Below, piece by piece: positions 1-12,600 of a DNA stretch of 32,482 bases (its first letter is position 1; every line of letters begins with the position of its first letter). The notes under the pieces are model-generated. The model saw only the letters and a list, made by a program, of their open reading frames with translations, did no database searches and was not told the origin of the DNA. The stretch is from Plantago elongata (taxonomy: Eukaryota > Streptophyta > Magnoliopsida > Lamiales > Plantaginaceae): contig JAYMSP010001416.1 of the NCBI GenBank assembly GCA_036897095.1, forward strand, positions 1 through 32,482, in the 5' to 3' direction. Made by a program: the position numbers and the translations under genes.

Positions 1-3
1 TCC

Positions 4-329
4 TTAAAATGATTACTACCAATTTTAGACTATCTACTATTTTATTTCAAATCTTATCAATCTACTATCTGCTATTTTATTTTTATCCAATTTTTATTAT
101 TTATATATTAAAATATTACTCAACTTTTCATTTCACCAATTCTTTATTTATTTCTAATCATTCTTTATTATTATTTACAGCAAACAAAAGTAAATATTCT
201 CCATCTCCTTTTATTTGGTTGACCAAGAATTTTTTTTAGTTGACCAAGAAATTTAAATCACACATGAAGTGATGACTGGAGTATGATAATAATTCTAATA
301 AGTAGTTAAGATGATTACTACCAATTATT
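4..329. repeat. AT-rich flank bounded by a 23-24 bp direct repeat
   Basis: Two near-identical copies of a motif containing gatgattactaccaatt or its one-base variant lie at 4-26 and 306-329. The DNA between them is AT-rich, and a short motif (ttgaccaagaa) is repeated at 219-251. No gene is visible. The pair could be a small duplication or the edge of a transposon relic; nothing here decides which. Confidence 0.45.
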
Positions 330-360
330 TTGCTACCATTTTCAATTACAAGCTCTTGAC

Positions 361-679
361 CTTTCCAAGACCAGTAAAAAGCGCACACAGTGAATAATTA
401 GAGTTAACAAACACACGCAACGACTCACGTGCACCACCACGTCGAGTCGGTTACCTTGCACAGAGCCCAAGGACCCAACCCGAGCCTAGCCACCTAGCCA
501 TTTCCAAAATCGAGCGCCAAACTCACTCCATTTGCCGCTCCCATTTTCCCCAAATCAGTTCACTCACACAAAATTCACAATCCAATTCCAAACCCTCTCC
601 TTCTCCTTCTTCCTCAAATAACCATTCCAATCCGTAAATAGTAATCCTCCTCTCACTGCCCACTCAATTCCCCATTCCA
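361..679 (+). promoter_or_regulatory. FGT1 promoter and 5' leader
   Basis: This is the region directly upstream of the FGT1 start codon. It contains a perfect G-box (CACGTG, 426-431) and a pyrimidine-rich tract (about 595-616) typical of plant 5' leaders. I see no convincing TATA box. No upstream ATG occurs from about 500 to the chosen start at 680, which supports that start. The transcription start site cannot be fixed from sequence alone. Confidence 0.5.
421..449. promoter_or_regulatory. Inverted repeat with two ACGT cores, including a G-box
   Basis: The arm CGACTCACGTG (421-431) and the arm CACGTCGAGTCG (438-449) are inverted copies with one extra base, around a 6-base loop. The first arm contains the G-box CACGTG and the second an ACGT core. 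Such elements are bound by plant bZIP and bHLH factors. A role here is inferred. Confidence 0.4.
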
Positions 680-3600
680 ATGGGGCAGCCGTCACTGCCT
701 CCTCTCCCGCCGTCACCGCTTCCTCCTCCGGCGATTATCGGCGGCTCCGTCGGCTGCAAAGTCCGATGCGCCGGCTGCAAGCTCGTCCTCACAGTGCCAC
801 CCGGTTTGATCGAGTTCTCGTGTCCTACTCCTACCTGCCAGCTACCTCAGATGCTTCCACCTGAGTTCATGCCGGCTAACCAAACGCAAACCCTAGCTCT
901 GCCACCGCCGGTTCAGCAGCACAGGACTGCTCCGCCGCATGGAATTGATCCGACGAAGATCCAGCTCCCGTGCTATGAATGCAAGGCGGTGCTGAATGTG
1001 CCGCATGGAATGTCGAAGTTTAACTGTCCTCAATGCTTGTCTACGCAAAGTGTTAACATGTCGAAGCGCGGGCCGGTTTTTCTTCCAGTTCAACCTCCGG
1101 GTTTTCGACAAGGGCCGCCTCCGCCGCCATTCTCGTCTGTGCCGCCTCCGGTTATGCCTACATTTAACTACACTCCACCTCCACCGCCTCCTGAGGAAGA
1201 AAATGAGGTTTTAATAACTTAAGTTGTCTTCACTTCACTTGCTGTATTGTATTCGGTTATGCAACATTTATATTTCTTACTGTTATGAGCTGGAGATGCA
1301 TACTGAAGCGATGAAATATGAGATGGTAGTCTTATTTTATTCTGGGACCAGGTTGGTGGGAGTGTTTTGGGAATTTTAGCTGATTGAATAAGTGCGGGAA
1401 CTATGAAATGCTGGGATTTATAATTTATGATGCTCTCCGTTGGAAGCTGTCATGTTAGTTCTGGAAGAACATACACGTGTTATAATTTGTCTGGGTGTAT
1501 CAACTTTTATTCTTAACAATGTATGGATATCGATTGGCACAACAGATAGAATCTGGTGTATTAGTTATGCTCACAAAGCTTATGAAGTGAATAATACCAA
1601 ATGAATGGATCTCAGACCATGAATTGATGCATATTTAATGTTTTAAGGCCACTTATTTGCATGCTAAGAATTTTTTCTCATAATATGTTATTTTTGTCTT
1701 TGTGATTTAAGCTCCGCCAGTTCTCAGTATTTCTTTTAGCTGGAGGCTTGGATTAGCTATCTCAGGGTCATTGCTCCACCCAATTGCTTTAGCCTTTCAT
1801 TCCTATTAGTTATTTGCACTAACGTTTGATATTCAAAATGGAAATAACACTCAGATAGGGTTCATGGCTAAATATATTCTTTTTAGGTTACCTTTTATTA
1901 ATTCATTTTTTGGGTGGACCAAGTTGCGTAAATTATTAACTCTAGATTGATTACAAGTTAATGCCTTATACAAGAAGCATAACTTTCTTAATTACCCTGT
2001 TGATAATGAAAAATCTCTTGAAGTATTTAGCACACACCTCAACATGGTACAAATGCGATTGGAGTTACTGCTGATGTAGCTCATTAATTGAAATTTTAAT
2101 GCACATGTAAAAAATTGATACATCTTCACTATATCAAGTTATATCGGCAATTACAATCCATAAACATTTGCGAGAGTATAAAGCTACTTCTGTTAACTCA
2201 TATAACTGAAACTGAGCCGTATTTTTCATAATATAATTTTGAGAATGCAAACACTAAAATTACTTCTTGACCATTTTTTGTAAACACCAGTGAAGTTCTC
2301 GATGAAAGTGAGGACAATTATGGTAATGTCCTTGATCACAAGCTTTATAAGTACGTGCATCATTCTCTTATTGCTTCTATTGTCACAAGTTGAATTATCT
2401 TTAATCTCTTTTGTGGAAGTGACACAGTATTGTGATTGGTCATGTATGGCATTATGTCTTTAGTTGCAGTTGTGGCGATTCACAAGTAACTGGTTATACT
2501 TGATGCATCTCGATTTCCTCTTCTTAGATTGCAATTTTTCTTTATTTATTTTCTGATCTTGTTTTCCCTATTGTTTAGTAAGTGGTGTTGCATTTGCTAG
2601 TTTATTTATTCGCAAGAGTTTGAGTAACAAGCTAGTTTATGCATGTCCTGCTCTGCTTGTTATAGGTGGCCAAGGAAGTTGAGCAAGAAGAAGATGAAGG
2701 TGGTCTGGCTGGAGAAACGTTTATGGATTATGTACGATTTCTTTAGTTATTTTTCTGTAATTACGGACTTCCATTACTGGTCTTGACTAATTTCTCTCAT
2801 CCAATTTGTGTCCTTATTTTTGTGCAGAGACCTTCTAAATTGTCAATTGGACCTCCTCATCCAGATCCAGTTGTGGAGACCTCTTCGCTGTCTGCAATCC
2901 AGCCACCTGAACCTACTTATACACTCAGAATCCAGGATGATCTGGAAAATTCGGAGGCATTGTCATGTCTGCAGATTGAGACATTGGTCTATGCTTGTCA
3001 GGTTGCTTTAAAACTTTGGCACGTAACCTACAGTGATATTTCTGAGATTATACCTTTTAGTTGTTTCCAATCTACAGCGTCATCTACAACACCTGCCAAA
3101 TGGCGCCAGGGCTGGTTTTTTCCTTGGTGATGGTGCGGGCATGGGTAAAGGAAGGACAATTGCTGGGTTGATATGGGAGAATTGGCACCATGGGAGAAGA
3201 AAGGCACTGTAAGTGATTCATTAGATTACTGTACTTGTGCAAGCGCTGGCTGGATTATAATCTTAACCAAGTGGCATGCTCGACTATAGTAGTTTCCATG
3301 CCTTGTTTTATGGCGGAGTCAACAAACTATTTGATCTAGTTGTAATTTTCTAATGATCTCATACAGTTGGATTTCCATCGGTCCGGATTTGTATCATGAT
3401 GCTTTAAGAGACTTGAATGATGTTGGAGCAGGATGCATAGAAGGTAATTATGAGTTTACAGCTAGTGAGTTCATTCTCACCGGTTAGAATTGGATTTTGG
3501 TTTATCCTTTTCTAATTTTATAAGTTGTACTTTAGTTGTGGCATGGTATCTATTAGTTGTATTTAATGGGTTTAGATACTGAATTGCAACTCTCTGTAAA

Positions 3601-6600
3601 TTATAAGTACATTGGAAGCATTTGGTTCCGTATGGTATGGTTAATCTAAAATTTGGAAAGTAATTATTCCGTACATTCTTGTTATGTGTGCACTTTATGT
3701 GATTCATAAGATTAGAGGCAGGGCTGTATTTGGAATGGTCATGATTGATGGGATTTTGTGGACCGTGGAGATGGGAAATAAATGTAGAGTGCACAAATGA
3801 AGCAAATTGAGGAAGGAGAAGATTGATTCATCGTATTCTGTCTATCCTATGCATCACTGTTACAAGACTGCTATTAAATTAACTCCAAGCTAAAGGTCCT
3901 GAAAGGACATAGGAAGGTTGTTGAAAGGGTGAAACAAACAGAAACAAAGGAATTAATAAAGTGGACATATCCTCAACAACCTAACAGTCTGCTCCTCTAT
4001 CTTCTCCAATTGATACTACCTAGTGCCCACAAATACCATGAGCATATAGGGGAATATGTTGCACAATATTCTTTCATCTGTTATTATATGATCTTTTCAA
4101 GCTCATAATACGTTTAAAAGAACTATGGCTATATTTCAATTTCCGCCGTAAGCATAACTTTAACCTACAATATATGGAATACGTCCTCTTTGGTCCTTTA
4201 ATTTTCTGTAGTGCACAATGGGATATGGTGGGTGTGTTCTCTCAAACCAAACACAGAAGTTATCTTTTCCTATTCATTTTATTATATATTGGTGTTTCAT
4301 ACGTCAAGTTATATCATACTTCCTGAGACTTTCTCCAACCTCAGCAAGTGAATCCGCTGCTATAACTTTGGTTTACCAATGTTCAGTTTATATGTATAAA
4401 TAATATCCTAAGTAAGCCTTAATCTTTAGACTTTGCTTTGTATTAACAAATTGAAAGAAAGTAAATTGCAGCAGGACTAGTGAATCTTTGAATATATTCA
4501 TTCTTTTATTGGATAGAACTTAACTTTTTACTCATGAATGAATGATCCGTTTTCATCTTTTTTGTTTGCGAAATAAGTATAATAAGGAAAATTCAAGCAA
4601 ATAGAATTCCACTTAATGAGACATAGATTTTTGGTCTGGCCTTTTGGTTTTTCGTATTCACTAGTATAAGTAGAGCAGGTTCATTGAAATTTGTAAAGAA
4701 TAAACATTTCAGTGATTTCTCAAACTGATAGCCTGGATAAAGTGTCATGATCCCGTGTGGGTAACCCTGAAACCTGTCCTCAGTTCGGATTGCATGCTGC
4801 AACTTGGCTGCATGAAGTCAGTATCACTAGTAATTGCCTGTCAGACATACGGCGGGGAATTCGTCTGTGGACCTTGGACACACCACCCGTTGCACTACAG
4901 GAGCTGAAACAAAGGCTCTTCTTCTGATTGAGCTGTGCACGGGGTGTAAGAGTAGACTTTAGACTATATAAATGATTAGAATAATTAAAAATATATACTT
5001 GTAATGAATAAAAGTATGATAGAGTATTTTAAGAGTATGAGAGAAAATAATTAAATGAGGAGAGCTAATAAATAAAGTAGGTAAATGGGTGAGTTTCCAT
5101 TTTAAGTATGTGAATATGAGATCGGGACAAGCAAAAAAGGGAACTGAAAGATGAGATCGGGATGGAGAGTATTTTATCGGATATGATCTTAATTCATTCA
5201 TGCTATAGCGCTAAAGCCTATAATCGGAATTATATACATTAGACTAATACATGACTTGAGCCTCTTATCTTATTTGCATATCTGACGACTTGTTGGATTT
5301 TGTTTCTGCCTACCTTTGCAGTGAAGGCATTGAACAAGCTCTCTTATGCTAAGATTGACAAGAAAGAGAATGGCTTTATGGAGGGTGTTATATTCCTTAC
5401 CTACAGCAGCCTCATTGCATCTTCAGAGAAAGGTCAATCTCGCCTGAAGCAGCTTGTAAAATGGTGCGGTGACTTTGATGGACTAATTATATTTGATGAG
5501 GTGAGTTCTATTTTCAGAGAATATCAAGTTGCCTTGAGCAATGTTGGTTGCGTTCTATTTTTCTGAGTGAAAAAATCTTAGTTGTCTGTTTGCTTATTTA
5601 GTGTCACAAAGCAAAAAATCTAGTACCAGAAGCTGGAAGTCAGCCAACAAAGACTGGTGAAGCTGTTCTTGATATTCAGGTGAGACTTCTTATTTCTTTA
5701 TCATGTATTATGCTCATTACGTTATAAGTATTCTAGTTGTATTTATATTCTTATGCCTCTTTTCTACTCGTTGAAGTTATGTTCACCACACGTGACGTGA
5801 TAGGTGAACGACTATGAAATTGAAGTAGAACTCGAAAACAATTGGGAAAATTTTCTCAATATTCAAACTAGCAACCAATATCAGCAGGTGCCTGTACAAA
5901 GGACCAAACCTTTAATTTACAGGTTCACAACTAAATCGTACCAAGAAATAGAATTTTAGATTTTGCAATAAGAAATGAACTTCATAACTATGAACAGTGA
6001 CTTAAATAAGGAAACTAATAAAGTCAACATTTCCTAAAGACAAATTAAATTCTTTTGATCTCCATTCTCATGCTTTGGATGATGAGCTCCTGTGAGTTGG
6101 GAAGAATCTATTCCTCAAGCAAGTTGTGATTGATTTGATCAGTTCATTGATCAGCACTGAGGAAACCTCAACCATTGAATGTGGACATGTTGAGCACCTT
6201 GTAAGACTGGCAGAAAAGGATAAAAACTCCGCAGAACCAAAGCTATAAGCCTAGAACGCTCAAATGCTCATGGTTCAAAAGGAATCTTATAGGAGGCAAG
6301 CCAAGTGAATTAATGATTGGAGTCCAAATTAATTGGATAATAATGAAAATGATAACCCACAGAAAATCCTTTATGGATGACCAATTTCTATCGACATTAA
6401 GCAGTAGCATATCCATATTATCTATTACCTGGAAAGACACCAACCTCTGAAGAAACGAACTACCCAAAAGGGCGAGACCAACTCCAAAGAGCGAAATAGA
6501 CCAAAACCTGGCTACTGACTCTTATGTACTCCATCCGTCCTGGAGTGAACTTCCTGCGGGTCGGAGGGAGCATGAGCTTTAAGAGAAGAGCGAATAAAGT

Positions 6601-9600
6601 AGGAGAAATAATAAATAAAACAGGAAAGAGTTATATGAGAGATAGTGAATAAAATAGGAGTTATAGTGAATAATGTAGGAGAGAGAGAGATTTTCCATTT
6701 AAGGGATGGGAATTTGAATTTGGGACGGAGGGAGTATAAAACTTCCTAATTTGACATGAACTCCATTAGGTAATACTAGCAATTTCCTAAGTTAACTTGA
6801 ATGCTAATAGGTAACTTGCCTATCAATACAAGAACTCTATAATAGTAATAAGTATTAATCCTAATATTATATCAGGGCTCTACGTCTGTAACAAATTGTA
6901 TTGTTCATGAATTCAGGGACGACAAAGTAAAATATGAACTACTTACAGGCAAGCATTGCATCAATCTTTCCCTCCACATTGTCATAAACGGACCGTGACA
7001 TTATGCTCCTAATCTTAAAATCTGATGTCCTAAATAGTTTATACCATGTAGAAACAATCAAACCTGATCCATAGACGCAAGCAAATTTGACTGGGAAAAA
7101 GACATGGTTAGTTTAAGAAGTTTAAGAGCAGACTCGGCGATCAAATTTATTTTGGTTTCAAAGATAGCTGTACTTTGAACGTCAACAAAATCCCAATACC
7201 ATGGTCCTTGATTTTACTGGTTTAGGATTAATACTACTATTATTGGCAAACAAAAGTTATTTCACAGGCTTCGTATGCTAAATTGCTGATTAATGATTTC
7301 TTACTTTCCTTTCAAACTGTATGCTATCCTACTTTTCTCACTCCACACTGTATAAAAATGGAGCATAAAGATAGATAACCAAACTCGATGCTTACGAATC
7401 TTTATATTGTAGGCCAAACTTCCTGAAGCTCGTGTCGTTTACTGCTCAGCAACTGGTGCATCTGAACCTCGCAACATGGGTTATATGGTTCGCCTTGGTC
7501 TTTGGGGTGAAGGAACATCTTTTATTGACTTTCGTGATTTTTTAGGTGCAAACTTATACCTTGTGCATCTTCATATTACTTCCTGGTGAAATTTAGCATG
7601 TCATGACTCTTCCGTGTTACTCAAATGTTGTTGGTCTCCTCCGTTCTGTTTAAGCTTTTATTTAATCTTGTTCACGCTAAAAATAAATATATGAAATAAG
7701 AATATATGAAATCAATGCTTCATTTTGTTAGCTAGTGTGCTTGACTTACTTTGAAAGTTATTGTGTTTGTTGCTTTGATTTTTCTTGGGCATTACTTTGA
7801 TGGCACAGTCGAAATGCATGGCTGTCCCTTTATCAAGAGGCATGTGGTGGGTCACATATGTACTTGTTCTTGCATGTGTCTGTATGTTCATGATTTACGT
7901 TTTTCATGTGCACATTATAACACAATTTCAAGTTTGGAAGATACTTATAGCAGTTGTTAATAATTTGCAGGTTCCATGGAGAAAGGAGGTGTTGGTGCTC
8001 TGGAGCTCGTTGCTATGGATATGAAAGCAAGGTGTTGATTTTGTATATTTTTTGTTATTACATGTGTCTGTGTCAGATTTGAGAATTTAAAAGTACTCTT
8101 AATTTTTAGGGGGATGTATATATGTCGCACATTGAGCTACAAAGGCGCAGAGTTTGAAGTTGTTGAAGTTCCGCTTGAGCCCAACATGATGGTAGATTTC
8201 TGTAAATGAAAATTTGAATTGAATGATCTTGCTCGATTCTTACTATAATTGACTTGTTCTGGACTGCTGATGATAAGAACTGTTGGTGTTGGTGATTGCC
8301 ATTTCCTGAGTTTTTTTTTTTTTTTTTTTAATGATAAGAACTGTTGATGTTGGATTCGATGGGAAGAAGGTAGATTGTGAATGCCTTTAATGTTTGTACA
8401 AGTTTAAGTGGAGAAAGATGTAGGTGAAATGGTTTTCAAATCTCGGTTTGGCCTAGGAAGAAAAAAAAGGTTTGAACTTATCTACTGAAAGAGTTGATTT
8501 TTTATTTATAAATAAAGTGTTCAAATCTAGAAATAAGCTGTATTTAACTAGAAAGAAGTCAGTAACACTAAATTATGCACTATCATATTTTCGTGCCCCT
8601 TGCTTTTGATATCCACAATGAACATTATTTTTTCATCCTTATCCCATTTCTTTTTTGGATATATGGCGGTGAATAAAATGCTGAAAAAGTATTTGTTTCT
8701 ACTCCAGACAAACTTTTTGCATTTTAATACTTCCTGCATAAAGACTTCTGCACTGATATGGACCAGGGAAGCACTTTGGCCAACATAGTGGGTAGTAAAT
8801 ACAGTGTGATCTGCCTGTTTCTTGTGTAGTGAAAAATCTATTCTTTTGCTCTGATGAGATTTTTGTGAGTTCATTTCAATCTTGATACTTTTCTGTTCTT
8901 AGGATATGTATGTTAAAGCAGCAGAATTTTGGGTAGATCTGAGAAAGGAACTGATTTCAGCTAGCCATATTCTGGAAGAGAAGCCTAATTCAAGTCAATT
9001 ATGGAGATTGTACTGGGCGAGTCATCAGGTTTGCTTGTTCCACTTTATAGATAAATTCTATTTGATTCTGTATGTTTTCCCTGTTGCTTATTGTTACTTT
9101 GGTGGCTGTTATGTTCGTATGCAGCGGTTCTTTAGATACATGTGCATGTCAGCTAAAGTTCCTGCAGCAGTTAGACTTTCGAAGCAAGCATTGATGGATG
9201 GTAAATGTGTTGTCATAGGTCTGCAGAGTACTGGAGAGGCTCGAACTGAGGAAGCTGTGACAAAATATGTGAGTCGTTTTATCTTCTTCATTTTTTCTCC
9301 AAATTACTTAAATGTCTAATTATTTTTTTACGTATATATTCTGTTTTATCATTAATTCAACTCTATAATTTTTCTGTTGGGATGATAAAATTTTCCCACT
9401 CCGGTCAGAAGTCACAAGGCACACTGAATAGCTTCTAAATTTTTTATATTATGTAAGTAGGGTCTGGATCTTGATGATTTCATATCTGGGCCTCGTGAAT
9501 TATTGCTGAAACTCGTTGAAGAAAATTATCCTCTTCCTGTTAAACCTGAACCTCCCAATGGTATCTTCACTTTTACATTTAAAATTTATTTCTACCTCTC

Positions 9601-12600
9601 TTTTGTGCAGAATCAATCGCTAATTTTTATTTTTATTTTATCTTCTGGTCAGAGGAAAGTGTAATAGAGCTACCAAGAAAGCGGCACTTGGCAACAACAG
9701 ATGTCTCAGCCATGGGGAGAGCAAGGAAAGCTGCTAAATGGGAGGAGGAGGAAAGTGAGGGTGAAAGCGAGTGGGAGTCTGGAAGTAATTTATTATGTCA
9801 TCTCAATTTGATAATTTCATTTATAAGTTCAAAATCCAAAATGCCTTGCTTATTCAAGTCATTATGATGTTGGCATGATAGACTGAATTATATTTATAAT
9901 CTCTTACTCAACCAATCCTCACATACCAAAATATGCCCTGTTTGCTTATTGGATTTTTGGAGCTATTTATGTATTAACTTTACCTCACCCTTGAGACTTT
10001 TAGCTCATAGTTATGGTGAAATTATCAAACCTATCACGGCCACCCGTAAGTTCTCGTTTCAAATACTTTACATTTAAACTTCATTCAGTGATCCAAAAGA
10101 TGGGATGTATATGAGTAAAAGGTCATATAAATAAACAAAATGATCCTGGCCTCATTTTTTGTAGGCATGCCAGCATAACGATACAACTTCTATGCAGCTG
10201 GATAACTGCATAAAAAAGTTGCACATGTTATTTCATCTTATTAGGTCTGTAATACTTGGTGTAACCAATCACTCTAACGAGCTGCACTTTTTTTTCTATG
10301 TATTTTTCAGCTGACACTGAGCCGGAAACTGAATCTGATGATGAGTTTCAGATCTGCCACATTTGCAATTCAGAGGGGGTGTGTATTTTTATATTTGGGT
10401 TTATAACTTTATTAGTTTATTCTTGTGTCTTACAGTTATTTACTAGTCCATTTTTATTGACTGCCTATATGTAGGAAAGGAAGAAATTGCTTCAATGTTC
10501 TGCCTGCATCCATCTTTATCACCCATTGTGCATAGTTCCGCCAGTTGTAGAAGTCGTAGTGGGAGATTGGTCTTGTCCTTCATGCAAGTTGAAGACAGAA
10601 GCATATCTTCGAGAACAACAAGCTTACTATGAAGGAATGATGGAAAGGTATTTCTTGCCTGAGAATGACTCTTTTTGCACTGTTGTCTCCAGCCTCCTAT
10701 TAATGTCATATATGTACAACTAAGTGGTCGAATATATTTGATCAGGTATAATGTTGCCTTGAATCGCAAGTTAAAGGTTCTGGAAATCATACGCTCCTTA
10801 GATCTTCCTAACAATCCATTGGATGATATCATTGATCAGGTATCCTTCTGATTCATCTGCATAAGGAGCAGTATGTGTAATTAATCACATTACCTCCTTT
10901 TTACATTCTGTTGCTGTGCAGCTTGGAGGCCCTGATAAGGTAGCTGAAATGACTGGGCGGCGGGGCATGCTGGTCAGAGCTTCTGGAGGAAAAGGCGTTA
11001 CTTATCAGGCACGAAACACGTAAGTCTGGATCGGGATTTTGTGGCCTTGCTTTTAGCCTCGCTGATGATTCCTGACACTATGCCTTGTTCTTTAGGAAGG
11101 ATGTAACCATGGAAATGGTTAATATGCATGAAAAGAAGCTGTTCATGGATGGCCAAAAGTTAGTAGCTATAATTTCTGAGGCTGGTTCTGCAGGTGTTTC
11201 TTTGCAAGCAGACAGAAGAGCAGCAAATCAGGTGCTCATATTTATCTTTTCATCTCATTCGAAGGGGCTGTCTCTGTATGATCTAGCCAGGAAGTTCACA
11301 AGATGATAATACTAAGTTTTATTTCCCCCCATTTTTAACAGAAAAGAAGAGTTCATTTAACTCTAGAATTACCGTGGAGCGCAGACCGAGCAATTCAACA
11401 GTTTGGAAGAACTCACAGGTCAAATCAAGCTTCTGCGCCTGAGTACAGGTAAGTTGGAAAGAGAACTGGAAAAGCTCAAGTGTTTCAAAATAGGAGTATT
11501 ACACACTGGAATACATGAGAATGGAATTACTCTGGAAGTGCATGATTATTGCACTAATCAAGTAAAATTATATGGATATGCATGAGTTTTGAGTGTTTTG
11601 ACTAAACACAAGTACATTAATTCTGGATGAGCACATGTTTTGAGTAGAGCAAGAAATATATGCCTATAAATACTAGAATTCTGTTATTAAATGTATATTT
11701 AGGTGTGCAAATCCAATAACGTGAAGCCATTCCTATTTGTTTGAGTAATCATAGCTACCATAGTTATGATTTATGAATCCGATTATCCGAATAGTGGTTC
11801 ATAGCGCCCAACCCTGCCCATTACTTCCAGAATTCTCTATTATTAGCTGCATTAGGACTGCAAATCTAATGATGCGATGCTTCTATATCTGTTTTGAGTT
11901 ATCATAGCTACCATAGTTATCTTATCACTCCTGAATAGTGGTGTGGAGCGGCTAACCTCAAAAATAGTATAGCGGACTGGCTGCTATTTGGAGTATATTA
12001 TCTGCAAATCATATGATAACTGTATATACTAATTTTAAATAAGAATCCAAATATATTACTTAATATTCACAGCAGTCAATCCAGTACCCAATAGAAAATA
12101 GGCAAAAAATGAAAAGGAAAAACAGAAGAGGTATCAATATAGTCATTGGTGTCACACTGATACTGGAGACACCCAAGTCTGCCGGAGAGGCGGGTATTAG
12201 AAAGATAAATGGAGATTGAGAGAATTGTGTTTGGCGGATTGCAAAAAGAAAGAACCGTCTCTTTTGAACTTAATTTTCCTCCCCAAAAACCTCAAACTCA
12301 GCTTAAAATGGAAATAGCTGCCACTATAGGCTGCTCCAAGATGCAATCCGCTCTAGGTGCTATAGGCCCTATGAATTCGCACCGCTGGTGCTCTTGCCGG
12401 TGCGTCATTATAGCGGCCACTACGGCTACTATTGATAAATCTGATAGCTACAGTATGCAGTTTGTCCGTCAGTTTTGCTTTTGAAGTTAGGTCTTAACTG
12501 GATACTGGGAGTACATTAATACTATCAGGGCTTCGCAGGTTACTGTTCACAAATCTTGGCGGTGAAAGACGATTTGCGTCAATTGTTGCAAAGCGGCTCG

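Noticed and set aside
6243..6467. 74-codon minus-strand ORF in FGT1 intron 7
   Set aside because: Hydrophobic but with no recognisable family or splice context; likely chance.
6873..6890. tatcagggctc string as an LTR primer-binding site
   Set aside because: Only a partial match to the initiator-tRNA site and no convincing LTR boundaries around it.
8548..8874. 108-codon minus-strand ORF
   Set aside because: It lies entirely within FGT1 intron 10, has no family resemblance, and the opposite strand is equally open.
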